Positions 18,038 to 27,094 of a stretch of DNA of 64,000 nt are shown in pieces (position 1 is the stretch's first letter; each line of letters starts with the position of its first letter). The notes under the pieces are model-generated. The model was not told where the DNA came from. It saw nothing but the letters and a program-made list of their open reading frames with translations, and searched no databases. A program made the translations under genes and the position numbers. The DNA comes from UBA724 sp964229545 (GTDB taxonomy: Bacteria > Bacteroidota > Bacteroidia > Flavobacteriales > Flavobacteriaceae), in NCBI GenBank assembly GCA_964229545.1, contig CAXRDP010000067.1, forward strand, positions 1 to 64,000, given 5' to 3'.

Positions 18038-21000
18038 ATGAACTACAATCAATGGAACAACCTTCTGGGTTGGGCAACATTTGCCGTGGCACTTGGCACC
18101 TACATACTCACGGTAGAACCCACCGCCAGTTATTGGGATTGTAGCGAATACATAGCCACTTCAGCCAAACTCCAAGTAGGACACCCGCCGGGGGCGCCCT
18201 TTTTTCAGATGGTGGGTGCTGTTTTTGCTGGGTTGGCGCCTACGGCAGAACACATCGCCCTCGCAGTAAACATGATGTCGGTGTTGGCAAGTGCATTTAC
18301 GATTTTGTTTTTGTTTTGGACCATCACCCGATTGAGCAAGCGATTACTAGACCCAAATAACCAAGGGAATCACAATGCAGGAATTTTTGTGGCTGCTGCT
18401 GTAGGGGCATTGGGCTTTGCTTTTTCAGATAGTTTTTGGTTTAACGCCGTTGAGGCGGAAGTGTATGCCATGGCGACCTGCATACTGGCAGTTCTTTTTT
18501 GGCTGGGCTTGCGTTGGGAAGCCGATATGCACACCCCACGTGGAGATCGTTGGTTGGTGCTGATTGCCTTTGTAGTGGGGCTTTCTTTTGGCGTGCACTT
18601 TATGGGATTGTTGACACTCCCAGCCATCGGCATGCTTTATTATTTTAAGAATACCCAAACGATTACTATTAAAAACTTTGTACTGGCCAATGTCATTTCA
18701 GTGGCCATTTTGTTGTTTATTTTCAAATTGTTGTTGCCTTCTACCTTGGCCTTCTTTGGGTATGCAGAGGTGTTTTTTGTCAATCAGGTGGGCTTGCCGT
18801 TCAATTCCGGTACCGTCATAGCTGGCACAGCCATCACAGTCTTTTTTTGGTTCGCGCTCAAATGGACACAATCCAAACAATGGGTGCAAATCAATACCGC
18901 CCTGCTGTGTGTGCTGTTTATCCTCATAGGTTTTTCTTCGTGGATGATGCTGCCCATACGCGCCAATGCCAACACGGTCATCAACGAAAATGCTCCTACC
19001 GATGCGCGCTCCCTATTGGCATACTACAATCTTGAGCAATACCCTGACACCCATTTGTTCTACGGCCCCATGTTTACGGACATGTACGCCGGGCAAGACC
19101 CTGACAATCCCTATGTGGACGACAAACCCAAATATGAACGTGATGAAAAAATAGGGCGCTATATCGTAGTCAACGAGTGGGAACAAGCACGCATCAACAG
19201 CAATAGTGCTCATGAAGGCATACTTCCCAGAATGTGGAGTAGTGGGAACGCGGTCAACTATATGCGTTATTTTGGGGTTGTAGATTTTGATATCAAAGCT
19301 GAATATCGCAATGAGCAAGGACTGATACAGATGGTCAATGAGTTTATTGGCCGTTGGAATGAGGGGGATGCAGATGTAGAAGACTATCACCGTTTTTTAC
19401 AACAATTTGGTTCCTACTTGGACATTGAAAAACCCTCCTTTTTTACCAACCTCCGCTATATGTTTGAGTTTCAAATGGGCTATATGTATTGGCGGTATTT
19501 TATGTGGAATTTTTCAGGACGCCAAAACGACATTCAAGGCAAACTAGACCGCACCAATGGCAATTGGATTAGCGGCATTCCTTTTATAGACAACTGGCGC
19601 CTCGGGTCTCAAGACGCGCTCCCAAGTGAGTTGCAAAACAACAAAGCCAAAAACAAATACTACATGCTGCCTTTGCTGTTTGGGCTTTTCGGGCTGTTGT
19701 TTTTATACCAACAAGACCCCAAACGCTTTTGGGTGGTGTTGTTACTGTTTTTGTTTACAGGATTGGCACTAAAGGTGTATTTGAACGAACGTGTTTTTGA
19801 ACCTCGAGAAAGAGACTATGCACTTGTGGGTTCTTTCTATGCCTTTAGCATCTTTATTGGATTTGGCGTGCTGGCTCTGGCTACTCGCTTACGTACATTT
19901 TTGCAGCCCAAATTGGCCGTGGTATTGACAGCCATTTTTAGTTTGTTAGCTGTTCCTGTGCTGATGGCTTCTGAAAACTGGGACGATCATGATCGATCTG
20001 GCAGATATACGGCCCAATCGACTGCCAAAGCCTATCTGGACTCTATCGAAGAAGGAGTTGATGCCATGATTTTTACCATAGGTGACAACGATACCTTTGC
20101 CTTGTGGTATGCCCAAGAGATTGAAGGCTATCGGACAGATGTGCGCAGCATCAATACCCAACTTTTGGCAACCGATTGGTATATCGATCAGCTGAAAAGA
20201 AGAACCTATGAGAGTACACCCATACCCTCTCAACTCAAACATGCCCAATATGCCTACGGAGTCAGGGATTATATCAAACACGAAGCGCTTTTGGACAGCG
20301 TGCGTTGGGATATTGATGACTTTATGAGTTGGGTAAGCAGTGACCACCCACGTACCAAATACAAACATTTGTTGCAACAATACGGTGCTGACATGGAGCG
20401 AATCCCAAAAGCTACTCAAGAGTTGGTTTACTATCCCACCAACAAAATTCGAGTGCCTGTCAACAAAGAAAACGTGCTGAAAAGTGGCTTAGTAAAACCC
20501 CAAGACGCTGACTTGATTGTAGATTATATCGATATAGATCTGCCTACCTCTGGGCTATACAAAAACCGCTTGTTGATGCTCGACATTTTGAAAAACAACG
20601 ACTGGGAAAGACCTATCTACTTTACGGGAGGTAGCTATGATGAGGAAGAGTATTTCTGGATGAAAGAGTACCTTCAACTCGAGGGCTTGGTCTATAAATT
20701 GGTACCGATTCGTACGCCTATGAACCCGAACAATCCATACCAAATGGGGCGTGTTGATGCTGAGAAAATGTATGAGGTTGTAAAGAAATGGGATTGGGGG
20801 AATGCTGACAGCCCGAACATTTACCACGACCCCGAAACCCGAAAAAACAGCATCTCTTTCCGTTCGAATATCAGCCGATTGGCAGAAGCACTGATTGATC
20901 AAGGACAGTCAGAAAAAGCCATCGAAGTACTCGACTTGGCCATGGACAAGATGCCCCTAGAATCCTTCGGCTATTACAGCCTACTTACCCCTTTTGTGGA

Positions 21001-21562
21001 AGCCTACTACAGCGCAGGGGCGCAAGCCAAAGCACAAATATTGATGCAGCAGTTGTCCAAAGGATACAGGGAATATATGAACTACTACGCGGGCGTGTCG
21101 CTGGATGACCAATACAGTATGTCTCAAGAATTGCTGGCTTATGTAGAACGCTACCGAAGTCTGGTCGAAGCTGTTGTGCAAGCCCGAGATTTTGAGGTAC
21201 TTCCCGAGGAATTTGGGCTGTTCTATGAATCAATTTTGCCATTCAGATATTTCTACGGAGACTATGATTTTTATGCAGAATTCCAACCCTTTGTATCGGC
21301 TTTGTACAAGGCCAATGACAACGCGAGTGGGCTAAATTTATATGAAAAAATAGCTGCTGCCTATCAAAACAGACTGGAATTGTACACCAGTGTACAAGAG
21401 GAAGATTTGGCTTACTACACATCTTCCATCAACTTGGATATAGAAGCCTATCGATCCCTACTGGAAACCTTGGAAAGACACGAGCAAGACAAAAAAATTA
21501 TTGTGGAAGCACAACAAAAGTTTGATGCTGCTACCACCAGATACGACAGTTTGAATCTTTAG
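18038..21562 (+). CDS. DUF2723 (GT117-like, TMEM260 family) membrane protein
   Basis: 1174 residues. The N-terminal half is a polytopic GT-C type membrane domain that opens with VEPTASYWDCSEYIATSAKLQVGHPPG, given here in part: TVEPTASYWDCSEYI and VGHPPGAPFFQM are the DUF2723 signature, holding the acidic catalytic-type residues after the first helix. About 11 helices reach residue 680. The C-terminal 450 residues are soluble and end in helical TPR-like repeats. The family is related to protein O-mannosyltransferases. A role in O-glycosylation of exported proteins is plausible but inferred. The start MNYNQWNNLLGW matches homologues. Confidence 0.85.
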   Translation: MNYNQWNNLLGWATFAVALGTYILTVEPTASYWDCSEYIATSAKLQVGHPPGAPFFQMVGAVFAGLAPTAEHIALAVNMMSVLASAFTILFLFWTITRLSKRLLDPNNQGNHNAGIFVAAAVGALGFAFSDSFWFNAVEAEVYAMATCILAVLFWLGLRWEADMHTPRGDRWLVLIAFVVGLSFGVHFMGLLTLPAIGMLYYFKNTQTITIKNFVLANVISVAILLFIFKLLLPSTLAFFGYAEVFFVNQVGLPFNSGTVIAGTAITVFFWFALKWTQSKQWVQINTALLCVLFILIGFSSWMMLPIRANANTVINENAPTDARSLLAYYNLEQYPDTHLFYGPMFTDMYAGQDPDNPYVDDKPKYERDEKIGRYIVVNEWEQARINSNSAHEGILPRMWSSGNAVNYMRYFGVVDFDIKAEYRNEQGLIQMVNEFIGRWNEGDADVEDYHRFLQQFGSYLDIEKPSFFTNLRYMFEFQMGYMYWRYFMWNFSGRQNDIQGKLDRTNGNWISGIPFIDNWRLGSQDALPSELQNNKAKNKYYMLPLLFGLFGLLFLYQQDPKRFWVVLLLFLFTGLALKVYLNERVFEPRERDYALVGSFYAFSIFIGFGVLALATRLRTFLQPKLAVVLTAIFSLLAVPVLMASENWDDHDRSGRYTAQSTAKAYLDSIEEGVDAMIFTIGDNDTFALWYAQEIEGYRTDVRSINTQLLATDWYIDQLKRRTYESTPIPSQLKHAQYAYGVRDYIKHEALLDSVRWDIDDFMSWVSSDHPRTKYKHLLQQYGADMERIPKATQELVYYPTNKIRVPVNKENVLKSGLVKPQDADLIVDYIDIDLPTSGLYKNRLLMLDILKNNDWERPIYFTGGSYDEEEYFWMKEYLQLEGLVYKLVPIRTPMNPNNPYQMGRVDAEKMYEVVKKWDWGNADSPNIYHDPETRKNSISFRSNISRLAEALIDQGQSEKAIEVLDLAMDKMPLESFGYYSLLTPFVEAYYSAGAQAKAQILMQQLSKGYREYMNYYAGVSLDDQYSMSQELLAYVERYRSLVEAVVQARDFEVLPEEFGLFYESILPFRYFYGDYDFYAEFQPFVSALYKANDNASGLNLYEKIAAAYQNRLELYTSVQEEDLAYYTSSINLDIEAYRSLLETLERHEQDKKIIVEAQQKFDAATTRYDSLNL

Positions 21563-21855
21563 AGGAAATCTTTCATCAAAGAAATCAGGGTGTTGGCATC
21601 TTGCTCACCACTCTGACGCCATACCATTTCGCCCCCTTTATAAATCATTAGGGTAGGCAGGCCTTTTACGCGCAAAGCTTCAACCAACTGTGGATTTTTT
21701 TCGACATCGATTTTGATGACTTTGCCCTGGTCGCCCATGGCAGCGGCTACATCACGTAGTACTGAATGCATCTCACTAGCTGTTTCTCCCCACTCTGTGT
21801 AGAAGTCGAGTAGGATTGGAATTTGCGCATCTATTAATTCACCAAACTTAGACAT
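21559..21855 (-). CDS. Thioredoxin-fold protein without redox cysteines
   Basis: 98 residues with the thioredoxin fold: LLDFYTEW, then VIKIDVEKNPQLVEALRVKGLPTLMIYKGGE with the cis-proline in GLPTL. Where the CGPC motif should follow the Trp, the sequence reads W-GETASE, and the whole protein has no cysteine. It cannot act as a disulfide reductase and more likely serves as a binding or scaffold protein. Close relatives with the same loss are, as I recall, common in Flavobacteriia. Its stop overlaps that of the DUF2723 gene by four bases (TTAG). Confidence 0.85.
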   Translation of the reverse strand: MSKFGELIDAQIPILLDFYTEWGETASEMHSVLRDVAAAMGDQGKVIKIDVEKNPQLVEALRVKGLPTLMIYKGGEMVWRQSGEQDANTLISLMKDFL

Positions 21856-21885
21856 GGTTCATTCAAATTTAGGATATGCTTAGAG

Positions 21886-21893
21886 CAAAAATA
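21886..21893 (-). promoter_or_regulatory. TANNTTTG promoter element of the thioredoxin-like gene
   Basis: TATTTTTG on the minus strand, 30 bases before the ATG at 21855. Confidence 0.6.
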
Positions 21894-21915
21894 CATTTTT
21901 ATGGTTAAAATGATG

Positions 21916-23130
21916 TTAAACCGCTTTTTTTAAGGTGATTACGCTGATTTCGGGCCATATTCCGAAGCGCCCTGGATAGGCCAAGTAGCCAAACCCTCGG
22001 TTGACATTGAGGTACTTGTTGTTTTCCTGATACATCCCTGCCCAATAAGGGTAGCGCCATTGAACAGGACTCCATTGAAACTTCCCCGGTATTTCTATTC
22101 CGAATTGCATGCCATGCGTATGACCGCTCAGTGTCAAGGGGATGTGGACGCGCGCATCTTTGACTTTGAGTTGCCAATGCGAAGGGTCATGGCTCAACAA
22201 AATTTTAAAACTATCTGCTTGCAAACCGTTAAGGGCTTTGTTCAAATCGCCCTTTTTCTTAAAGCCACCTGCACCCCAATTTTCGACACCCACTATAGCG
22301 ATGGATTGCCCTTGTTTTTCAATAAGCTTATGTGTATTTCGAAGTAGCTGGAATCCCATTTGCGCTTGGATTTCTAATAGCCGATTGAAATTGGCGGTTT
22401 TGTCTTCGGGGCTGTTCCAAGGCACATAGTCACCATAGTCATGATTGCCTAATACAGAATAGACCCCATGTTTGGCTGTAAGGGTTCCAAAAAGAGATTG
22501 CCATTTTTGGAGTTCGTCCGCACGGTTGTTCACCAAATCACCGGTAAACAATATTACATCGGATTGCTGATCGTTGACCAAATCAATGCCGTACTGTACC
22601 CGTTTGTAGTTGTCAAAACTCCCGCAATGGAGATCAGAAATTTGAGTCAATTGAAAACCGTCAAATTGTTCAGGCAGATCCTCAAAAGCAAGCTCGTACC
22701 TCAAAACCTTGTAATTGTATCTGCCCTTAAAAATTCCATATATCAAACCTGCCACAGGAAGGGCGGCCAACCCTAATGCCAACCGACTGATAAATTTTCT
22801 GCGGCCCACCCAAACAGGGCCCAATTCGGGAACAAAAAATGCGATGACAGCTCTCAAAACACGTGTAATGTCTTCAATCGCCAAAAAAGCGACCACCAAG
22901 CTTTGGAAAACAAACAAAATGATGTAAAATCCAAGTGCGTAGTTACGCGCTGATTCTTTCTGAGGGTCACTTATACCAAAGAACTGCCAATTGAGGTTTA
23001 GAAAAACCAACACACAGCACCCCCAATACAAACCCATAAGCCAACGAGAAGGTGTGAGGGTGCGCAACGCCTGACCCGCATAACCACTCAACAGCAAGAA
23101 AAAAAACAGGAAGATGATCCAGCGTATCAT
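21916..23130 (-). CDS. Membrane-anchored metallophosphoesterase
   Basis: About 404 residues. Four hydrophobic segments occupy the first 150 residues, then a calcineurin-like phosphoesterase domain carries the metal ligands: QISDLHCG, FTGDLV, LGNHDYG, LLSHDPSHW and LSGHTHGMQFG. This resembles the YkuE/YaeI group with an extra membrane region. Substrate unknown (lipid or nucleotide phosphates are possible). Start MIRWIIFLF chosen because the promoter element TATTTTTG lies four bases before it; an earlier in-frame ATG would lie upstream of the promoter. Divergent from polA. Confidence 0.85.
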   Translation of the reverse strand: MIRWIIFLFFFLLLSGYAGQALRTLTPSRWLMGLYWGCCVLVFLNLNWQFFGISDPQKESARNYALGFYIILFVFQSLVVAFLAIEDITRVLRAVIAFFVPELGPVWVGRRKFISRLALGLAALPVAGLIYGIFKGRYNYKVLRYELAFEDLPEQFDGFQLTQISDLHCGSFDNYKRVQYGIDLVNDQQSDVILFTGDLVNNRADELQKWQSLFGTLTAKHGVYSVLGNHDYGDYVPWNSPEDKTANFNRLLEIQAQMGFQLLRNTHKLIEKQGQSIAIVGVENWGAGGFKKKGDLNKALNGLQADSFKILLSHDPSHWQLKVKDARVHIPLTLSGHTHGMQFGIEIPGKFQWSPVQWRYPYWAGMYQENNKYLNVNRGFGYLAYPGRFGIWPEISVITLKKAV

Positions 23131-23134
23131 GACC

Positions 23135-23142
23135 CAAAAATA
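23135..23142 (-). promoter_or_regulatory. TANNTTTG element four bases before the metallophosphoesterase start
   Basis: TATTTTTG-GGTC-ATG on the minus strand. With the usual spacing the transcript would begin at or next to the start codon. Confidence 0.6.
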
Positions 23143-23181
23143 CACTTTGATGAAGATATAACGAATTCCGAATTTAAGCCC

Positions 23182-23189
23182 TATTTTTG
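23182..23189 (+). promoter_or_regulatory. TANNTTTG promoter element of polA
   Basis: TATTTTTG, 10 bases before the polA ATG. Confidence 0.6.
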
Positions 23190-23199
23190 AGCTTAGCCC

Positions 23200-25998
23200 A
23201 TGGCCGAACAAAAAAGACTCTTTCTTCTCGATGCCTATGCCCTTATATTCAGGGGCTATTATGCATTTATCAAAAACCCGAGGATCAATTCCAAAGGCAT
23301 GGACACCAGTGCCATTATGGGTTTTACCAACTCACTGCTGGATTTGATTCGACGTGAAAAACCCGATTATTTGGCGGTGGCTTTTGACAAAGGCGGGTCT
23401 GTTGCCCGAACCGAGGTTTTTTCAGATTATAAAGCCAACCGTTCCGAAACTCCTGAAGCCATCAAAATCGCGGTGCCTTATATCCATCAGATTTTGGAAG
23501 CCATGCACATACCCATCATAGAAAAAGAAGGGTATGAGGCCGACGACATCATCGGGACCTTGTCCAAACAAGCGGAAAAAGAAGGATTTCAGATCTATAT
23601 GGTTACCCCTGACAAAGATTTTGCGCAATTGGTGTCAGAAAATATATTCATGTACCGCCCCGCACGCATGGGCAACGGCATTGAAATTTGGGGAATCCCG
23701 GAAGTACAACAAAAATTTGAGGTCCAAGAGCCCGAACAGGTCATCGATTTTTTAGGCATGATGGGCGACTCGGTAGACAACATACCCGGATTGCCGGGCG
23801 TGGGTGAAAAAACCGCCAAAAAATTCTTAGCCGAATATGGCAGTATGGAAAATCTACTGGCCAACACCCATGAGCTTAAGGGCAAAATGAAAGAAAAAAT
23901 CGAAGCCAACAAAGATTTGGGGCTTTTGTCAAAAAAACTGGCACGTATCATGCTAGATGTGCCGGTGCAGTTTGAAGCCGCCCAATATACCCTCGACAAA
24001 CCCGATACCGATAAGGTCAAGTCCATATTCCAAGAGTTGGAATTTCGGCGTATGACAGAAACCTTTTTAAAACTGTTTGCGGAAAGTTCGCCAGCTCAAG
24101 AAGTAGCCGATCCCCCTACACCCACAGCGCCCCAAGCCTTTGATTTGTTCAATCAGCCGGGCACAGGAAATGTGCAAGCGGAGAGCGGCTTGGCCAGTTT
24201 GTCTGACACCTCGCATCTGTATCAAACCATTGAGACCGACAAGGAAAAACAACTGCTGTTAGATGCCTTAATGAAACAAAAATCGGTCTGTTTTGACACT
24301 GAAACTACCGGATTGGACCCATTGACGGCAGAGCTGGTCGGCATTGCTTTTAGCTGGCAGGCACATACGGGCTTCTATCTTCCGCTTCCTGAAGATCGGA
24401 TGGCGTGTCAAACCACACTTGAGTTATTCCGACCGTTTTTTGAAGCGACTGACATCGAAAAAATCGGGCAAAATCTCAAATACGATCTGAAGGTATTATT
24501 ACAATATAATATGGAGGTCAAAGGTCCCATGTTTGACACCATGATCGCTCACTACCTGATCAACCCCGACATGCGCCACAATATGGATGTGCTGTCTGAA
24601 ACTTATTTGGGCTACAGCCCGCAATCCATCACCGAGCTTATCGGTAAAAAAGGGCCCAAACAACGCTCTATGCGCGAGGTGCCTCTCGAACAGCAAAAAG
24701 AGTATGCGGTTGAAGATGCGGACATTACCTTTCAGCTTAAAAATCATTTTACCAAAGAATTGCAAGCCAACCATTTGGAAAAACTCTTCCGCGATATCGA
24801 AATTCCTTTGGTGGCCGTCTTGGCAGATATGGAGCGAGAAGGCATTCGCATTGATGTGGAGTACCTAAAAAAACTCAGCAAAGAATTTGGCGCAGAGGCG
24901 CTAACCTTAGAAGAACGTATTTATGAACAAGCAGGCGAGCGCTTTAACCTAGCTTCTCCCAAGCAGTTGGGCCCCATTTTGTTTGACAAACTCAAACTGG
25001 TCGACAAGCCCAAAAAAACCAAAACAGGTCAATACTCCACAGCCGAGGACGTGCTCTCGTATTTGGCCAAAGACCATTCCATTGTAGCCGATATTTTGGA
25101 ATGGCGGTCGGTCCAAAAACTCAACAACACCTATGTGGCAGCCTTGCCCGAAGAGGTCAACCCTGCGACAGGGCGTGTGCATACCCAATACAACCAAGCA
25201 GTTGCAGCCACTGGAAGGTTGAGCAGCAACCACCCCAACCTGCAAAACATACCCATTCGAACCCAAAGGGGTCAGTTGGTACGCAAAGCCTTTGTGCCGC
25301 GAAATGACGAATTTATATTGCTTGCTGCGGACTATTCACAAATCGAATTGCGGGTAATTGCTTCGTTGAGTGGCGACCCCGAAATGCAGTCTGCTTTTAT
25401 CAACAACGAAGACATTCATGCCAGTACGGCCGCTAAAGTTTTTGGCGTACCCCTCTCTAAGGTAAGTCGTGAGCAACGCAGCCAAGCCAAAACGGTTAAC
25501 TTTGGGATTATCTATGGTGTTTCGGCTTTTGGACTCAGCAACCAGACCAGCCTCAACCGAAGCGAAGCCAAAGATCTTATAGACGCTTATTATACCACCT
25601 ACCCACGCCTCAAGGCTTATATGGGTGAACAAGTGCATTTTGCCCGAGAAAACGGCTATGTAGAAACCGTGTTGGGTCGCCGTCGCTATCTCAAAGACAT
25701 CAACTCTCGAAATCCGGTTGTACGGGGGGCTGCCGAGCGCAATGCTGTCAACGCACCCATACAAGGGAGCGCTGCCGATATTATCAAAATCGCCATGCTG
25801 CGCATCCACCAAAAGCTCAAAGCATTTGAGTCCAAGATGTTGTTACAAGTACATGACGAACTGGTATTTGACGCCAAGAAAAGTGAGTTGGAAGACCTGC
25901 AACAAATGGTCAAAACAGAGATGGAGCAAGCCTTTACACTCGACGTACCTTTGGTGGTAGATATGGATACAGGTACCGATTGGTTGGCAGCGCATTAA
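23200..25998 (+). CDS. polA: DNA polymerase I
   Basis: 932 residues with all three domains. The 5'-nuclease domain is at residues 1-290 (LLDAYALIFRGYYAF, EADDIIGTL, GDSVDNIPGLPGVGEKTA). The 3'-5' exonuclease domain starts near residue 340 with CFDTETTGLDP at about 365 retaining the catalytic Asp and Glu, and QNLKYDLKVL further on, so proofreading looks intact. The polymerase domain has motif A AADYSQIELRVIASLSGD near residue 707 and motif C QVHDELVFD near 883. It fills gaps in repair and removes Okazaki primers. Single gene with its own promoter. Confidence 0.98.
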   Translation: MAEQKRLFLLDAYALIFRGYYAFIKNPRINSKGMDTSAIMGFTNSLLDLIRREKPDYLAVAFDKGGSVARTEVFSDYKANRSETPEAIKIAVPYIHQILEAMHIPIIEKEGYEADDIIGTLSKQAEKEGFQIYMVTPDKDFAQLVSENIFMYRPARMGNGIEIWGIPEVQQKFEVQEPEQVIDFLGMMGDSVDNIPGLPGVGEKTAKKFLAEYGSMENLLANTHELKGKMKEKIEANKDLGLLSKKLARIMLDVPVQFEAAQYTLDKPDTDKVKSIFQELEFRRMTETFLKLFAESSPAQEVADPPTPTAPQAFDLFNQPGTGNVQAESGLASLSDTSHLYQTIETDKEKQLLLDALMKQKSVCFDTETTGLDPLTAELVGIAFSWQAHTGFYLPLPEDRMACQTTLELFRPFFEATDIEKIGQNLKYDLKVLLQYNMEVKGPMFDTMIAHYLINPDMRHNMDVLSETYLGYSPQSITELIGKKGPKQRSMREVPLEQQKEYAVEDADITFQLKNHFTKELQANHLEKLFRDIEIPLVAVLADMEREGIRIDVEYLKKLSKEFGAEALTLEERIYEQAGERFNLASPKQLGPILFDKLKLVDKPKKTKTGQYSTAEDVLSYLAKDHSIVADILEWRSVQKLNNTYVAALPEEVNPATGRVHTQYNQAVAATGRLSSNHPNLQNIPIRTQRGQLVRKAFVPRNDEFILLAADYSQIELRVIASLSGDPEMQSAFINNEDIHASTAAKVFGVPLSKVSREQRSQAKTVNFGIIYGVSAFGLSNQTSLNRSEAKDLIDAYYTTYPRLKAYMGEQVHFARENGYVETVLGRRRYLKDINSRNPVVRGAAERNAVNAPIQGSAADIIKIAMLRIHQKLKAFESKMLLQVHDELVFDAKKSELEDLQQMVKTEMEQAFTLDVPLVVDMDTGTDWLAAH

Positions 25999-26025
25999 CA
26001 GAGAAATTTTATTTTCAAAAGGTGG

Positions 26026-26056
26026 TTTGCTTTTTTCCCTATTAATTGTACATTTG
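26026..26056 (+). promoter_or_regulatory. Full consensus promoter of rplM-rpsI
   Basis: TTTG at 26026-26029, a 19-base spacer, then TACATTTG at 26049-26056. It is one of only two promoters in the window where both -33 TTTG and -7 TANNTTTG are perfect, fitting the strong expression of ribosomal protein genes. Confidence 0.85.
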
Positions 26057-26059
26057 CAG

Positions 26060-26088
26060 CCCAATTTCGGTCAACCGAAGTTATTGGG
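26060..26088 (+). promoter_or_regulatory. Hairpin in the rplM leader (candidate L13 autoregulatory element)
   Basis: CCCAAT-TTCGG, loop TCAA, CCGAA-(GTT)-ATTGGG: 11 base pairs with one three-base bulge, beginning a few bases after the expected transcription start and ending 22 bases before the GTG start. I recall that L13 leader candidates have been described for Bacteroidia; whether this is that class needs a covariance search. Confidence 0.6.
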
Positions 26089-26110
26089 TAAACGATTTAA
26101 AGAAATTCTA

Positions 26111-26566
26111 GTGGATTCATTGAGTTACAAAACCATCTCCGCCAACAAGCAAACCGCTGACAAACAGTGGGTGGTGGTCGATGCCGAAGATCAGATCCTT
26201 GGGCGCTTTTCGTCCAAAGTTGCCAAGCTGTTGCGCGGCAAGCACAAACCCAGCTACACGCCTCATGTGGATTGTGGCGACAATGTGGTGGTGATCAATG
26301 CCGAGAAAGTCAAGTTGAGCGGCAACAAGTGGGAGGCCAAGTCTTACATCCGTCATACAGGGTATCCTGGCGGTCAGCGCAGCTTGTCTGCCACCGAGCT
26401 TTTTGCCAAAGACCCAAAGCGACTGGTTGAAAAAGCTGTTAAAGGCATGTTACCCAAAAACAAATTGGGTGCCGACTTATTTCGTAATCTCTATGTGGTG
26501 ACTGGCAACGAACATCCTTATGATGGCCAAAAGCCTACCGCTATTAACATCAACGAATTGAAATAA
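26111..26566 (+). CDS. rplM: 50S ribosomal protein L13
   Basis: 151 residues starting at a GTG codon (GTG GAT TCA TTG AGT TAC), because homologues in the group begin M-D-(S/T)-LSYKT. An in-frame upstream extension would overlap the promoter and hairpin. Family motifs: WVVVDAEDQILGRFSSKVAKLL, CGDNVVVINA and HTGYPGG. It binds 23S rRNA early in 50S assembly. One base separates its stop from rpsI. Confidence 0.96.
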   Translation: MDSLSYKTISANKQTADKQWVVVDAEDQILGRFSSKVAKLLRGKHKPSYTPHVDCGDNVVVINAEKVKLSGNKWEAKSYIRHTGYPGGQRSLSATELFAKDPKRLVEKAVKGMLPKNKLGADLFRNLYVVTGNEHPYDGQKPTAININELK

Positions 26567-26567
26567 T

Positions 26568-26954
26568 ATGGAAGTGATTCATAAAATTGGTCGTCGTAAA
26601 ACTGCTGTTGCTCGGGTATATCTGTCTGAGGGTAAGGGAGACATTTCGATCAACAAAAAACCATTGGCCGATTATTTTCCAACCGCTACCCTACAGTACA
26701 AAATCAACCAACCCTTGGCCCTAACTGAAAGCCTTGGGAAGTTTGATCTGAATATTTCTGTATTGGGCGGAGGACCCAACGGTCAGGCAGAGGCTGTCCG
26801 TTTGGCCATTTCTCGTGCTTTGTGTGCCGTCGACGAAGACCACCGCGCCGTACTTAAACCAGAAGGTTTGCTTACACGCGACCCTCGTATGGTAGAACGT
26901 AAAAAGTTTGGGCAGAAAAAAGCCCGTAAGAAATTCCAATTCTCCAAACGTTAA
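26568..26954 (+). CDS. rpsI: 30S ribosomal protein S9
   Basis: 128 residues, normal length. The start IGRRKTAVARVYL and the C-terminal tail KARKKFQFSKR, whose last Lys-Arg contacts P-site tRNA, are diagnostic. Cotranscribed with rplM. Confidence 0.97.
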   Translation: MEVIHKIGRRKTAVARVYLSEGKGDISINKKPLADYFPTATLQYKINQPLALTESLGKFDLNISVLGGGPNGQAEAVRLAISRALCAVDEDHRAVLKPEGLLTRDPRMVERKKFGQKKARKKFQFSKR

Positions 26955-27027
26955 CAGTTTGGTAGCATTGGCTTATACATAAGTTCATTTAATAGTGTCT
27001 AATTTGTTGCCATTAGTTTAGCATCTA

Positions 27028-27064
27028 AATGTTTGAGGCCGAAAAAAAACGCCACTCAAATATT
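27028..27064 (+). promoter_or_regulatory. Hairpin in the rpsB leader (candidate S2 autoregulatory element)
   Basis: AATGTTTGAG pairs with CTCAAATATT (10 bp, one G-U) around an inner GC step and an eight-A loop. It ends 30 bases before the rpsB ATG in the 140-base gap after rpsI. There is no T-run, so it is not an intrinsic terminator. The conserved purpose is unknown; S2 autoregulation of rpsB-tsf is the obvious hypothesis. Confidence 0.5.
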
Positions 27065-27094
27065 GCTAATCAGGGAACGTAAACGAAAACAACA

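Noticed and set aside
26027..26110. ATG-extended start for rplM
   Set aside because: The extension overlaps the consensus promoter and the leader hairpin; L13 homologues begin at the GTG codon position.
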